Shown: positions 36,770 through 45,470, counted from the first letter of the stretch. The stretch: DNA of 64,000 nucleotides from Tabrizicola oligotrophica (GCF_011008935.1 NZ_JAAIVJ010000004.1:186001-250000), one strand, 5' to 3'. Numbers and translations are program-made. The notes: a model not told the origin generated them from the letters alone.

Positions 36770-37519
36770 GTGCAGTTCCGCTTTGGCGATACGCCGCTGA
36801 CCGTGAACCTCCCCGACCGCGCGGCGCTTCTGGCCGTAGTGGCCGAGCGGCTGCGCACCCGGCAGGGATTTGCCCTGGCCACGATCAACCTTGACCATCT
36901 GGTGAAGCTGCGCCGGCTGCCCCGCTACCGCGCCGCCTATGCCGCCCATGACCTGATCTGCGCCGACGGCAACCCGATTGTCTGGCTGTCGCGGCTGGCC
37001 GGCAAGCCGGTGGCGCTGGTGCCGGGGTCGGACGCGCTGCGCCCGCTGCTGGAGGTTGCCGCCCGCGAAGGCCGGGGTGTGGCCTTTGTCGGCAGCACCG
37101 AGGACACCCTGCAGGCCGCCGCCGACCAGCTGATGCGGCAGATCCCCGGCCTTGTCGTCGTGCTGCGCCACGCCCCCGCCATGGGATTTGACCCTACGGG
37201 CGATGAGGCCGCCGGCGTGCTGGCCGAGCTGGCCGCCCGCGATGTCGGGCTGTGCCTGATCGCGCTCGGCTCGCCCAAGCAGGAAGAATTCGCCGCCCTT
37301 GGCCGGCGTCTGGCCCCGGCAGTCGGCTTTGCCTCGATCGGCGCGGGGCTGGATTTCCTTTCGGGCCGCCAGACGCGCGCGCCCGCCTGGGTGCGGGCGA
37401 TGGCGATGGAGTGGCTGTGGCGGGCGCTGTCGTCGCCGCGCCGGCTGATCCCGCGCTATGCCGCCTGCGCCGCAATCCTGCCGGGCGAGGCGGTCAAGGC
37501 CTTGCGGCAGCGTGGCTGA
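36770..37519 (+). CDS. WecG/TagA/CpsF family glycosyltransferase
   Basis: This 249-residue protein has the family pattern ATINLDHLVKLRR, DLICADGNPIVWLSRL (DG..V), VAFVGSTEDTL, GLCLIALGSPKQEEF (with the G-x-P-K-Q-E motif) and SIGAGLDFLSGRQTRAP. Family members transfer N-acetylmannosamine-type sugars to undecaprenyl-linked acceptors at the cytosolic membrane face. A GTG at 36770 with AAAGG 9 bases upstream is chosen over the TTG at 36752, as the family start is close to the FGDTPLTVN strand. It is divergent from the acyltransferase gene, sharing its promoter gap. Confidence 0.9.
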   Translation: MQFRFGDTPLTVNLPDRAALLAVVAERLRTRQGFALATINLDHLVKLRRLPRYRAAYAAHDLICADGNPIVWLSRLAGKPVALVPGSDALRPLLEVAAREGRGVAFVGSTEDTLQAAADQLMRQIPGLVVVLRHAPAMGFDPTGDEAAGVLAELAARDVGLCLIALGSPKQEEFAALGRRLAPAVGFASIGAGLDFLSGRQTRAPAWVRAMAMEWLWRALSSPRRLIPRYAACAAILPGEAVKALRQRG

Positions 37520-37530
37520 CCCCGAAGCAA

Positions 37531-37598
37531 GGGGGCCGTCTGCCCCCCTCGGCGCCTACGCGCCTCACCCCCCGAGGATATTTCACCCAGTATGAAAG
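37531..37598 (+). repeat. 3' hairpin-GGATATTT element after the WecG-type gene
   Basis: GGGGGC-CGTCT-GCCCCC (37531-37547) forms a hairpin and is followed by a C-run, GAGGATATTT and CAGTATGAAAG. It is the same composite as the elements at 4994-5074 and 45327-45392 and lies 12 bases after the stop of the WecG-type gene in sense orientation. Confidence 0.8.
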
Positions 37599-37632
37599 CC
37601 CCTGAAGGGCGGAAGGCCGGAGGGTCTGCCCT

Positions 37633-37800
37633 TCAGCCCTTCTTCTTCGCCTCGGCCGCGGCCTTCATCCGCGCCAGAAGCTCCTCCTTCGAGGCCTTGC
37701 CCCCGGTCGGGCTTTTCTCGGCGCCAAGGCCCTTCTTGCCGACCTTGTGCTTGGGCTGCTTGCCCGAGGAAATCGGGTTGCCCGCTGCTGCATAGTCCAT
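37633..37800 (-). CDS. small Lys-rich protein, unknown function
   Basis: This 55-residue, strongly basic protein starts MDYAAAGNPISSGKQPKHKV and ends in a Lys-rich helix (ELLARMKAAAEAKKKG). It runs from the ATG at 37800 to a TGA at 37633. It begins 12 bases after the adenosine kinase gene on the same strand and is probably translated with it. I do not recognise a family; the charge suggests nucleic-acid or membrane-surface binding, but that is a guess. Confidence 0.65.
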   Translation of the reverse strand: MDYAAAGNPISSGKQPKHKVGKKGLGAEKSPTGGKASKEELLARMKAAAEAKKKG

Positions 37801-37812
37801 GGTTCCGCCCCT

Positions 37813-38796
37813 TTACAAAAGTCCCTGCGCCCGGAAGAGCGCGTTCAGATCGGTTTCCGGCCGGGCGCCATAATGGCTGATGACCTCGGCGGCGGCGGCG
37901 CAGCCCATGCGACCGGCCTTCTCAAGGCTTTGCCCTGTGGCCAGCCCATAGATGAACCCCGCCGCGAACTGGTCGCCTGCCCCGGTGGCATCGACCGGCA
38001 CCACGCGACGCACCGGCACCACGGCGCGCTCGGCGCCGCGCACAAGGATCACCTCCTCGCCTGACCGGGTGCAGACCACGACGCCCGCATCCTGCACCGC
38101 CTGCGCCAGTGCGGTCTCAAGGTCTGCCTGGTAAAGGCTTTGCCATTCGTGCTCGTTGCCGATCACATAGTCCAGATCCTTGACCAGCCGCCGGAAATCG
38201 TCGCGGTGCCGATCCACGCAGAACGGGTCCGACAGCGCAATCCCGGCGCGGCCGCCGGCCTGTTGGCACAGCTTCGCAGCACGTTCAAACGCTTCTTTGC
38301 CCTTGGGCTTGTCGTAGAGATAGCCTTCCAGAAACAGATAGTCGGTGTCGCCCGCCACATCGTCCGACACATCCTGCGGCCCGAGTTCGGAGGAAATGCC
38401 AAGATAGGTATTCATCGACCGCTCACCATCCTTCGACACGAAGATCATCGAGCGCGAGGTCGGGAGTTCGCCGCCCGGCACCGGCGGGTTGACGAAATCG
38501 GTGCCATCCCCGGCCATGCCCTTGGCATAGAACCGGCCCAAGGCATCGTCATGCACCCGGCCAATGAAGGCGGTCGTCAGGCCAAGATTGCCCAGCCCCG
38601 CCAGGGAATTCGCAACCGACCCGCCCGGCGCCTGCACCCGGTCCTTCATCGCGGCATAAAGCAGTTCGCCCCGCTCGCGCTCGACCAGCTGCATGATGCC
38701 CTTTTCGATGCCCATCATCTCAAGGAAGGATTCATCGGCCTGGGTAATCACGTCGACAATCGCATTGCCGATGCCGACAACCTGATACTTCTTCAT
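37813..38796 (-). CDS. PfkB-family adenosine kinase
   Basis: This 327-residue sugar-kinase-fold protein has the N-terminal GIGNAIVDVI motif, APGGSVANSLAGLGNLG and the C-terminal PfkB signature VDATGAGDQFAAGF with catalytic Asp (about residue 274). The length and the N-terminal VIGIGN-type start fit bacterial adenosine kinase, which phosphorylates adenosine to AMP in salvage; another nucleoside or sugar remains possible. Its start overlaps the nth stop in an ATGA (38793-38796). Confidence 0.88.
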   Translation of the reverse strand: MKKYQVVGIGNAIVDVITQADESFLEMMGIEKGIMQLVERERGELLYAAMKDRVQAPGGSVANSLAGLGNLGLTTAFIGRVHDDALGRFYAKGMAGDGTDFVNPPVPGGELPTSRSMIFVSKDGERSMNTYLGISSELGPQDVSDDVAGDTDYLFLEGYLYDKPKGKEAFERAAKLCQQAGGRAGIALSDPFCVDRHRDDFRRLVKDLDYVIGNEHEWQSLYQADLETALAQAVQDAGVVVCTRSGEEVILVRGAERAVVPVRRVVPVDATGAGDQFAAGFIYGLATGQSLEKAGRMGCAAAAEVISHYGARPETDLNALFRAQGLL

Positions 38797-39455
38797 GGGG
38801 TCTTGTCCTCGAACTGACAGTCATCGCGGATCGGGCAGATGCCGCATTTGGGTTTGCGCGCGATGCAGATATAGCGGCCGTGCAGGATTAGCCAGTGGTG
38901 GGCGTGCTGCTGGTATTCGGCGGGGACGTTGTCCTCGATGGCGCGCTCCACCGCGGCTTCGTCGCGGCCCGGCGCGATACCGCTGCGGTTGCCGACACGG
39001 AAGATATGGGTATCCACCGCCTGCGCCGGTTGGTGGAACCACATGTTCAACACCACATTCGCCGTCTTGCGCCCCACCCCCGGCAAGGATTGCAGGGCGG
39101 CGCGGGAGGAGGGCACCTGCCCGCCGAACTCGTCCAGCAGGATCTGGCTCAGCCGGATGACGTTCTTCGCCTTGTTGCGGAACAGTCCGATGGTCTTGAT
39201 ATGTTCGATCAGGCCCGCTTCGCCCAGCGCCAGCATCCTTTCCGGCGTGTCGGCGATCTCGAACAGCCGCCGCGTGGCCTTGTTCACCCCGGCATCGGTG
39301 GCCTGCGCCGACAGCGCCACCGCCACCACCAGCGTAAAGGCGTTGACATGATGCAATTCGCCCTTCGGCTCGGGTTCCAGATCGTGGAACCGGGCGAAGA
39401 CGCGGCGCATTGCGGGATAGGAAAGCTGCTTGGCCATGGTCAAGCTATGCACCAT
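38793..39455 (-). CDS. nth: endonuclease III
   Basis: This 220-residue DNA glycosylase/AP lyase has the helix-hairpin-helix LPGVGRKTAN with catalytic Lys, the AVDTHIFRV motif with catalytic Asp, and a C-terminal [4Fe-4S] site of spacing C-x6-C-x2-C-x5-C (CIARKPKCGICPIRDDC). It excises oxidised pyrimidines. The ATG at 39455 has AAAGG 7 bases upstream; the more usual-looking ATG at 39437 (MAKQL) lacks a ribosome site. It is coupled to the kinase gene downstream. Confidence 0.96.
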   Translation of the reverse strand: MVHSLTMAKQLSYPAMRRVFARFHDLEPEPKGELHHVNAFTLVVAVALSAQATDAGVNKATRRLFEIADTPERMLALGEAGLIEHIKTIGLFRNKAKNVIRLSQILLDEFGGQVPSSRAALQSLPGVGRKTANVVLNMWFHQPAQAVDTHIFRVGNRSGIAPGRDEAAVERAIEDNVPAEYQQHAHHWLILHGRYICIARKPKCGICPIRDDCQFEDKTP

Positions 39456-39590
39456 TGGCCAGCCTTTCCGCAACCGCCCTCGCCCCGCCGCAACCGCGAC
39501 GGCGCCCCGCGCGGGGCCGGAGGATCATCCCGCAGAAAACGGGTCGCGCGGACGCAGGCGCTGACCTATCTTCAGCACAAGGAGACGCCC

Positions 39591-40445
39591 ATGACCGACC
39601 AATCCCCCCGCTATCACCATGCCGTCATCGCCCGCGCCCTGCGCGAGATCGACGCCGCCGGGCCGGGCCTGACGCTGGACGGGCTTGCCGCCCGCATCGG
39701 CCTGTCGACGGCGCATTTCCAGCGCACCTTCAGCCAATGGGTTGGCGTCAGCCCGAAGGCCTATCAGCAATACCTGACGCTGGACCACGCCCGAACCCTG
39801 CTGGCCCACCGCTTTACCGTGCTGCAAACCGCGCATGAAACCGGGCTGTCCGGCGGCGGGCGGCTGCATGATCTGTTCCTGAAATGGGAGGCGATGAGCC
39901 CGGGCGATTTCGCCAAGGGCGGCGCCGGGCTGGACATCCGCTGGGGGCTGGCCGACAGCCCCTTCGGCGAGACTGTGGTGATGGCCACCGACAAGGGCAT
40001 CTGCGGCATGGGCTTCACGCAGGAGATCGGACAGGCGGCGGCGGTGGCCGACCTCGTCCAGCGCTGGCCCGCCGCGAGTTTCCGGCGCGACGACGCCGCG
40101 ATTGCCCCCCTGGCGGCGGCAGCCTTTGGCGGCGAGGAAACCGCGCTGCACCTGATCGGCGCGCCCTTCCAGATCAAGGTCTGGGAGGCGCTGCTGGCCA
40201 TCCCCTCGGGCCATGTCACCACCTATTCCGAAATCGCCGGCGCCATCGGCCATGGCAAGGCGGTGCGCGCAGTCGGCACCGCGGTCGGGCGCAATCCGAT
40301 CAGCTTCCTGATCCCCTGCCACCGCGCGCTGCGCAAGTCGGGCGGGCTTGGCGGCTATCACTGGGGCCTGCCGGTCAAGCGCGCCATGCTGGCCTGGGAG
40401 GGCGCGCGGGAAGATGCGCGTGAGGCGCTGAACACAACCGCGTGA
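39591..40445 (+). CDS. ada: Ada-like AraC regulator fused to O6-methylguanine-DNA methyltransferase
   Basis: This 284-residue protein carries an AraC-type helix-turn-helix at about 20-110 (LDGLAARIGLSTAHFQRTFS) and a C-terminal methylguanine methyltransferase domain with SFLIPCHRAL holding the acceptor Cys, and VWEALLAIPSGHVTTYSEIA. It lacks the N-terminal zinc/methylphosphotriester domain of E. coli Ada, so sensing must differ. An AAGGAG site lies 7 bases before the ATG at 39591. It repairs O6-alkylguanine and probably regulates its own locus. It diverges from nth, forming a DNA-repair pair. Confidence 0.93.
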   Translation: MTDQSPRYHHAVIARALREIDAAGPGLTLDGLAARIGLSTAHFQRTFSQWVGVSPKAYQQYLTLDHARTLLAHRFTVLQTAHETGLSGGGRLHDLFLKWEAMSPGDFAKGGAGLDIRWGLADSPFGETVVMATDKGICGMGFTQEIGQAAAVADLVQRWPAASFRRDDAAIAPLAAAAFGGEETALHLIGAPFQIKVWEALLAIPSGHVTTYSEIAGAIGHGKAVRAVGTAVGRNPISFLIPCHRALRKSGGLGGYHWGLPVKRAMLAWEGAREDAREALNTTA

Positions 40446-40563
40446 TGGGCAAGAACCTGCCCCAGCCCAGGCTGCGGCCGGGGCTGCTATGGGATAACAT
40501 GGCAAAGCCTGCTATAGCCGGGCCAAGGCGCGAGCCGCCGATCCTTCCGAATGAGGCATTTGC

Positions 40564-41220
40564 ATGACCCTGAAAACCCCACTGATTCTGGCCGCCCTTG
40601 GTGCGCTGGCCCTGACCGCCTGCGTTGATCCGAACGCCTATCCGAACGACCCGAACGCCCGTACCAAGAACGGCGCCATCATCGGCGGCATTCTGGGCGC
40701 GGCAGCCGGGGTGGCGGTGTCGGGCGATGGCGACGAGCTGAAGGGCGCGCTTCTGGGCGGTGCTGTCGGCGCGGCCACCGGGGCGGCGATCGGTTCCGAC
40801 CTTGACCGTCAAGCGGCCGAACTGCGCGGCTCGCTCAGCTCCAACATCTCGGTCACCAACATGGGCGACTACCTCGTGGTGAACATGCCGCAGGATCTGC
40901 TGTTCGCCACCGACAGCGCCAGCCTGTCGGGCAATCTCGTCGGCGACCTGCGCGCCGTGGCGGCGAGCCTTGTGAAATACCCGAACTCCCGGATCGAGGT
41001 GATCGGTCATACCGACAATGTCGGCGAGGCCGCCTACAATCAGGACCTGTCGCAGCGCCGCGCGGTGGCCGTGGCCGAAGTGCTGCGCGGCTCGGGCGTG
41101 CCGTCCAGCCGGATCACCAGCTATGGCCGCGGCGAGGATGCGCCGATTGCCTCCAACCAGACGGACTACGGTCGCGCGCAGAACCGCCGGGTGGAAATCA
41201 TCATCCGTCCGACCCGCTGA
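40564..41220 (+). CDS. OmpA-family lipoprotein
   Basis: This 218-residue protein has a lipoprotein signal with lipobox LTAC (Cys20), a glycine-zipper region (GAIIGGILGAAAGVAVSG and GALLGGAVGAATGAAIGS, residues about 38-78), and a C-terminal OmpA peptidoglycan-binding domain with IEVIGHTDNVGEAAYNQDLS and RAQNRRVEIII. It should anchor the outer membrane to peptidoglycan (Pal/YiaD-like). A strong terminator follows. Confidence 0.93.
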   Translation: MTLKTPLILAALGALALTACVDPNAYPNDPNARTKNGAIIGGILGAAAGVAVSGDGDELKGALLGGAVGAATGAAIGSDLDRQAAELRGSLSSNISVTNMGDYLVVNMPQDLLFATDSASLSGNLVGDLRAVAASLVKYPNSRIEVIGHTDNVGEAAYNQDLSQRRAVAVAEVLRGSGVPSSRITSYGRGEDAPIASNQTDYGRAQNRRVEIIIRPTR

Positions 41221-41247
41221 GGCGATCTTCCTTTCAGGAAAGATTTC

Positions 41248-41276
41248 GGGCCGGAGGGAAACCTCCGGCCCTTCTT
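41248..41276 (+). terminator. intrinsic terminator of the OmpA-family gene
   Basis: GGGCCGGAGG (41248-41257) pairs with CCTCCGGCCC (41262-41271) around a GAAA loop and is followed by TTCTT. It lies 28 bases after the stop codon. Confidence 0.85.
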
Positions 41277-41294
41277 CATTGAAAACCTTCTGAA

Positions 41295-41317
41295 ATTGGT
41301 CATATGATCGAACCAAT
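41295..41317. promoter_or_regulatory. probable operator of the GntR regulator
   Basis: ATTGGT (41295-41300) and ACCAAT (41312-41317) form an inverted repeat with an 11-base spacer, overlapping the region just upstream of the regulator's own ribosome site. FadR-subfamily GntR proteins such as PdhR and LldR bind TGGT-N-ACCA repeats, though usually with a 3-base spacer. Autoregulation is inferred. Confidence 0.5.
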
Positions 41318-41329
41318 CAGGAGGAGACC

Positions 41330-42100
41330 ATGCCGTTCCAGAAGATCGAAGCGGAAAAGCTGTCGCACAGCGTCATAAGCCAGGTCGAGCTTTTGATCCT
41401 GCGCGGCATTCTGCGCCCCGGCGAACGCCTGCCCTCGGAGCGCGAACTGTCCGAGCGGCTGGGCGTGTCGCGCCCCTCGCTGCGCGAGGCTGTGGCCGAC
41501 TTGCAGGATCGCGGTCTTTTGGTGTCAAAACCCAATGCCGGCATCTTCGTCGCCGATGTGCTGGGCTCGGCCTTTTCGCCGGCGCTGATTGACCTGTTTT
41601 CCACCCATGAAGAAGCGGTGTTCGACTATGTCGCCTTCCGCCGCGACATGGAGGGACTGGCCGCCGAACGCGCCGCGCATTACGGCAGCAATACCGATCT
41701 CGAGGTGATCGACACCATCTTCCGCAAGATGGAAGCCGCGCACCAGAAGCGCGACCCCACGGACGAGGCGGAACTGGATGCCAATTTTCACATGGCGATC
41801 ATCGAGGCCAGCCATAACGTCGTCATGCTGCACATGATGCGGTCGATGTATGACCTTTTGCGGCAGGGCGTGTTCTACAATCGCCAGATGATGTTCAAGA
41901 ACCGCCTGACCCGCGACATGCTGCTCGATCAGCACCGCGCCATCAACGCCGGCATCCAGAGCCGCGAGCCCAAGGCGGCCCGCGCGGCGGTCGAAGGGCA
42001 TATGGACTATGTCAGGCAATCCATGGCCGACCAGATCAAGGCCGCGCGGAATGAGGCGGTGGCCCGGCAAAGACTGGAACACGAAAAGAGCCGGCAATGA
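41330..42100 (+). CDS. GntR-family (FadR subfamily, FCD domain) transcriptional regulator
   Basis: This 256-residue protein has a winged helix-turn-helix at about 10-75 (LPSERELSERLGVSRPSLRE, then ALVSK-type wing) and a C-terminal FCD ligand-binding domain at about 95-225 with metal-ligand residues in DANFHMAIIEASHN and QHRAI. The resemblance is to PdhR/LldR-like regulators of pyruvate or lactate use; the effector is not known. GGAGGA lies just upstream of the ATG. Confidence 0.92.
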   Translation: MPFQKIEAEKLSHSVISQVELLILRGILRPGERLPSERELSERLGVSRPSLREAVADLQDRGLLVSKPNAGIFVADVLGSAFSPALIDLFSTHEEAVFDYVAFRRDMEGLAAERAAHYGSNTDLEVIDTIFRKMEAAHQKRDPTDEAELDANFHMAIIEASHNVVMLHMMRSMYDLLRQGVFYNRQMMFKNRLTRDMLLDQHRAINAGIQSREPKAARAAVEGHMDYVRQSMADQIKAARNEAVARQRLEHEKSRQ

Positions 42101-42128
42101 AAAAGGCCCCGGAAAACCGGGGCCTTTT
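42101..42128. terminator. bidirectional terminator between the GntR gene and the atp operon
   Basis: AAAAGGCCCCGG - AAAA - CCGGGGCCTTTT is a perfect stem of 12 pairs with A/T tracts on both sides. It can serve the plus-strand regulator gene and the minus-strand atp operon. Confidence 0.9.
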
Positions 42129-42145
42129 CAATTCTGTCGCGGCAC

Positions 42146-42703
42146 TCAATGCAGCTTTGCCTCGACCTGCGCAATCGCCTCGTCGATCGAGGCGCTGGCG
42201 GCTTCGGCCGTGGTCTGCTTGGCCAGGATGTCGGTCGCGGCAGCAATCGCCACCGAAACCGCCTTTTCGCGGACCTGACGCAGGGCGCCGGCTTCGGCGC
42301 TGGCGATCTGGTCCTCGGCGGCCGCCAGACGGCGGGCGATCGAGGCTTTCAGATCTTCCTTGGCCTGCTTGGCGGCGGCAAGCGCCTCTTCCTTGGCCTG
42401 GGCGACGATGCGGTCGGATTGCTCCTGCACGTCCTTCTGCTTCTTCTCATAGGACGACAGCAGCGCGCGGGCTTCCTCGCGCAGCGCCTTGGCCTCGTCG
42501 AGTTCCGCCTTGATCTGCATGGCGCGGGCATCCAGCATCCCGCCCAGCTTGGCCGGAACCTTGGCCCAGAGCAGGATGGCGATGAACACCAGGAACGCGA
42601 TCAGCACCACGAAGTTGGTGTTGCGCAGCGAGAGGAACGGACCACCGGCGGCAAAGGCGGGCGAGGCGGCCAGCAGCGTCAGGGGAAGGATCAGATGTTT
42701 CAT
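42146..42703 (-). CDS. atpF: ATP synthase F0 subunit b
   Basis: This 185-residue protein has a cleavable-looking leader (MKHLILPLTLLAASPAFA), a single membrane helix (FVVLIAFLVFIAILLWAKVP) and a long charged stalk helix to the C-terminus. It forms half of the peripheral stalk with b' and links F0 to F1. It is the last gene of the minus-strand order atpI-B-E-X-F and ends 18 bases before the bidirectional terminator. Confidence 0.95.
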   Translation of the reverse strand: MKHLILPLTLLAASPAFAAGGPFLSLRNTNFVVLIAFLVFIAILLWAKVPAKLGGMLDARAMQIKAELDEAKALREEARALLSSYEKKQKDVQEQSDRIVAQAKEEALAAAKQAKEDLKASIARRLAAAEDQIASAEAGALRQVREKAVSVAIAAATDILAKQTTAEAASASIDEAIAQVEAKLH

Positions 42704-42707
42704 GGCC

Positions 42708-43256
42708 TTACCCTTTCAGTGCTGCGGTCACAGCCGCTGTCACGGCCCTGGCGTCAGCCTTGCCACCCAGCGCGGCGACCAGCTCCTTGGCGGTGTCCTT
42801 CGCCACTTCGGTGACGGCGTCCATCGCACCGGCGCGGATTTCCGCGATGCGCTTTTCCGATTCCGAAGCCTTGGCGGCAATCTCGGCATCGGCCTTGGCC
42901 AGCGCCTTGTCCAGATCCTTCTGGATATCCGCCTTGGCAGCCGCCACGATCTTGGCAGCCTCGGCGCGGGCCGAAACCAGCGCGTCATTGTAAGCCTTTT
43001 CGGCACCGACGGCCTTCTGCTTCAGCTCTTCAGCCGCCGCGAGGTCATTGGTGATCGTGCCCTTGCGCTCGGCCAGAACCGAGCCGATGCGCGGCAAGGC
43101 GACGCGCGACAGCACGAAGTAGATCACGACCAGCGTGACCAGAAGCCAGAAAATCTGGTTCGGGAACGTCGAGAAATCCAGCTGAGGCATACCTGCTGCC
43201 TCGGCGGCCTCTGCGGCCCCATGCGTCACTTCAGACGCAGTCGTTTCGGTCGCCAT
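42708..43256 (-). CDS. atpX: ATP synthase F0 subunit b'
   Basis: This 182-residue diverged duplicate of subunit b is typical of Alphaproteobacteria and phototrophs. One membrane helix ([20 protein letters not shown], about residues 30-49) is followed by a long Ala/Glu/Lys coiled-coil. It pairs with subunit b in the stalk. It lies 4 bases upstream of atpF and about 90 bases downstream of atpE. Confidence 0.95.
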   Translation of the reverse strand: MATETTASEVTHGAAEAAEAAGMPQLDFSTFPNQIFWLLVTLVVIYFVLSRVALPRIGSVLAERKGTITNDLAAAEELKQKAVGAEKAYNDALVSARAEAAKIVAAAKADIQKDLDKALAKADAEIAAKASESEKRIAEIRAGAMDAVTEVAKDTAKELVAALGGKADARAVTAAVTAALKG

Positions 43257-43345
43257 GTTCCTGTCCTCCGTCGGACCCTTTGGGAGTTTCAGGGATGCAA
43301 GGCGCGGGGCCCTGCATCCCTGACCGTAAGGATGCGAGCGTCAGA

Positions 43346-43585
43346 TCAGACGGCGAACATCAGCAGAAGCGCGACGAGGAACGAGAAGATCCCCAGGGCT
43401 TCGGCGAAGGCCAGACCGATGAACAGGGTTGCGGTTTGCGAACCAGCGGCCGACGGGTTGCGAAGCGCGCCTGCCAGGAAGTTGCCGGCGACGTTGCCAA
43501 CACCGATGGCGGCGGCGCCCGAACCGATGGCGGCCAGACCGGCACCGATGAATTTGCCCATAGCGGCGGCTGCTGCGATTTCCAT
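43346..43585 (-). CDS. atpE: ATP synthase F0 subunit c
   Basis: This 79-residue hairpin protein of two membrane helices has the glycine-rich first helix ([12 protein letters not shown]) and ion-binding Glu62 in [13 protein letters not shown], so it is a proton-type c-ring subunit. It forms the rotor ring. Its length is normal. Confidence 0.97.
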   Translation of the reverse strand: MEIAAAAAMGKFIGAGLAAIGSGAAAIGVGNVAGNFLAGALRNPSAAGSQTATLFIGLAFAEALGIFSFLVALLLMFAV

Positions 43586-43635
43586 GTGTCTTCTCCTTAC
43601 GATGGAATAGGTGGATTGATTGTCCGGCCTGCGGA

Positions 43636-44448
43636 TCAGTGCCCCGGATGGAGCGCGTCTTTCAGATAGACGCAGGCGAGAATGGTGAACACGTAGGCCT
43701 GGATGAAGGCCACCAGCACTTCGAGCGCATAGATGGCGGTGATCGCCAGAACCGAAACCGGGGTGACCACGACGCCAATGGCCGAGATCAGGATCATCGG
43801 CGCAAAGGCCGCGAACACTTTCATCACCGCGTGGCCCGCCATGATGTTGCCGGCAAGACGGATCGAGTGGCTGACCGGGCGGACGAAGTAGGAAATCACC
43901 TCGATGACCGCGATGATCGGGCGCAGGATCAAGGGCGCGTCCGACATCCAGAACAGGCCCAGGAAATGCGCGCCGTTCTTGGCAAAGCCCAGCAGCGTGA
44001 CGAAGATGAAGAAGCCGAAACCAAGGATCGCGGTGACGGCTATATGGCTCGTGGGCGTGAAGGAGCCGGGGATCAGGCCCAGCATGTTGGCCGACAGGAT
44101 GAACACGAACAGCGTCATGATCAGCGGGAAAAACTTGGCGCCGTCATGGCCGGCCACGTCCTCGACCATCTTGTAGACAAAGCCGTAGGCCATTTCGCCG
44201 ATGGATTGCAGGCGCGAGGGGATCAGCGCGCGGCCCTTGGAGCCGAAGACGAAGATCACGACGATGGCGACCACGGCCAACGCCATCCAAAGGGTGGCGT
44301 TGGTGGGCGTATACCACTCGATCGGGCCTTCGCCGAACAGCCGGGTGATCTTGAACTGGTCCAGCGGGTGAAAGGCCAGACCGGCCCCGTGTTCCGCGCC
44401 GTGTTCCGCCGCGCCTTCCACAACTTCTTCAGTCGCCACGTCCGTCAT
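43636..44448 (-). CDS. atpB: ATP synthase F0 subunit a
   Basis: This 270-residue membrane protein has the conserved [14 protein letters not shown] segment containing the essential Arg, and [18 protein letters not shown] near the C-terminus. It forms the proton half-channels against the c-ring. The N-terminal 30 residues are His/Glu-rich and probably exposed. Its start lies inside the last 20 bases of atpI. Confidence 0.97.
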   Translation of the reverse strand: MTDVATEEVVEGAAEHGAEHGAGLAFHPLDQFKITRLFGEGPIEWYTPTNATLWMALAVVAIVVIFVFGSKGRALIPSRLQSIGEMAYGFVYKMVEDVAGHDGAKFFPLIMTLFVFILSANMLGLIPGSFTPTSHIAVTAILGFGFFIFVTLLGFAKNGAHFLGLFWMSDAPLILRPIIAVIEVISYFVRPVSHSIRLAGNIMAGHAVMKVFAAFAPMILISAIGVVVTPVSVLAITAIYALEVLVAFIQAYVFTILACVYLKDALHPGH

Positions 44449-44770
44449 CCCCTTCTTCGGCCGCCTTGGCAGCCCGTCGCATCTCTACTTCCTTCGCCGA
44501 GCGCAGCATGGTCTTGATACCCGCCGCGAAGCCCGCGAAGATGAACAGCACCAGAAACAGCGGCATAGTCCCGAACATCCGGTCCAGCCCGTATCCGATG
44601 CCGAAGCCGATCGCCAGACCGGCCACAAGCTCGATCACCATCCGCCAGGCAAGCTGTGCCTGGGAATACTGATCCTCCTTCGGGTTTGGCGGCGGGTTTA
44701 CCGCGCCTTTCGCCTCGGCGATCCGCTTTTCCAGCGCCGCAAGTCGCGCGCGGTCAGCCTCAGACACCAT
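44429..44770 (-). CDS. atpI: ATP synthase-associated protein AtpI
   Basis: This 113-residue protein has two membrane helices ([18 protein letters not shown] and [18 protein letters not shown]) flanked by charged ends, as in AtpI/AtpQ-type accessory proteins that help c-ring assembly or Mg2+ supply. It is the first gene of the atp operon and overlaps atpB by 20 bases. Its promoter should lie in the 217 bases upstream. Confidence 0.92.
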   Translation of the reverse strand: MVSEADRARLAALEKRIAEAKGAVNPPPNPKEDQYSQAQLAWRMVIELVAGLAIGFGIGYGLDRMFGTMPLFLVLFIFAGFAAGIKTMLRSAKEVEMRRAAKAAEEGDDGRGD

Positions 44771-44940
44771 GGCAGAATGCCCCTTCGGAAGTTGGCCATG
44801 ACCTACCGGGCGGGGGGATCTGAGTCAATATGGCGCAGACACGCGACAACATCACGCAACATCATGAAATTTATGAATTTTCCTAATTCTCAACGCCAAA
44901 CGCACCCGCGCCACATCGAAACCGCTTGCCTTTGCCACAT

Positions 44941-44956
44941 TCAACCATCCGGTTGA
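44941..44956. promoter_or_regulatory. probable ArsR-family operator
   Basis: TCAACC-ATCC-GGTTGA is a perfect inverted repeat 31 bases before the start of the ArsR-type gene at 44988. Repeats of this type (TCAACC-N4-GGTTGA) are common binding sites of SdpR-like ArsR regulators, so autoregulation is likely. Confidence 0.65.
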
Positions 44957-44987
44957 CGATCGCGCATCCTGCCCCGATAGTCGCAGC

Positions 44988-45323
44988 ATGGCCGCCACGC
45001 TCGACACCACCTTTTCCGCTCTCGCCGACCCGACCCGCCGGGCGATCCTCGCCATGCTTCTGGAAGACGACATGGCGGTGACCGACGTCGCAGACCCCTT
45101 CGACATCAGCCTCGCGGCCATTTCCAAGCACCTCGGCATCCTCGCCGAGGCCGGCCTCATCAGCCGCGAGAAACGCGGCCGGGTGATCTGGTGCAAACTC
45201 GAACCCGACGCCCTGCGCGCCGCAAGCGTCTGGATGCAGGGCTTCGGCCAGTTCGACCCGGTCGACCTCGACGCTTTCGAGAAGTTTCTGGAAACCGAAT
45301 TCGCAGAACCAGACGAAACCTGA
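44988..45323 (+). CDS. ArsR-family winged-helix transcriptional regulator
   Basis: This 111-residue protein has ALADPTRRAILAMLLE, then the recognition helix ISLAAISKHLGILAEAGLIS and the wing REKRGRVIWCKLEP. That is the standard ArsR fold of the SdpR-like group. No metal-site CxC motif is visible, so metal sensing is unlikely. No SRPBCC-type partner gene follows; the next gene is the opposite-strand matB. Confidence 0.9.
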   Translation: MAATLDTTFSALADPTRRAILAMLLEDDMAVTDVADPFDISLAAISKHLGILAEAGLISREKRGRVIWCKLEPDALRAASVWMQGFGQFDPVDLDAFEKFLETEFAEPDET

Positions 45324-45326
45324 CCT

Positions 45327-45392
45327 TCATCTGTTCGGAAATATCCTCGGGGGGTGAATTGGCGCAGCCAAGAGGGGGGCAGACAGCCCCCC
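45327..45392 (-). repeat. 3' hairpin-GGATATTT element
   Basis: Read on the minus strand, GGGGGGC-TGTCT-GCCCCCC (45374-45392) is followed by a C-run, GAGGATATTT and CAGATGAAGG. It is a variant of the elements at 4994-5074 and 37531-37598. It lies 3' of matB in sense orientation and directly after the ArsR gene stop. Confidence 0.75.
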
Positions 45393-45429
45393 TGCGCCGC
45401 CAGCACCAGCGCAACATGACAAGCCTGCC

Positions 45430-45470
45430 GCCCCCCTCCCCCTCGTGGGGAGAGGCCGGGGGTGGGGGCG
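45430..45470. repeat. palindromic CCCCTCCCC/GGGGAGGGG element
   Basis: A copy of the family seen at 2342-3007, here CCCCCTCCCCCTCGTGGGGA followed by a G-run. It lies just 3' of matB. Confidence 0.8.
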
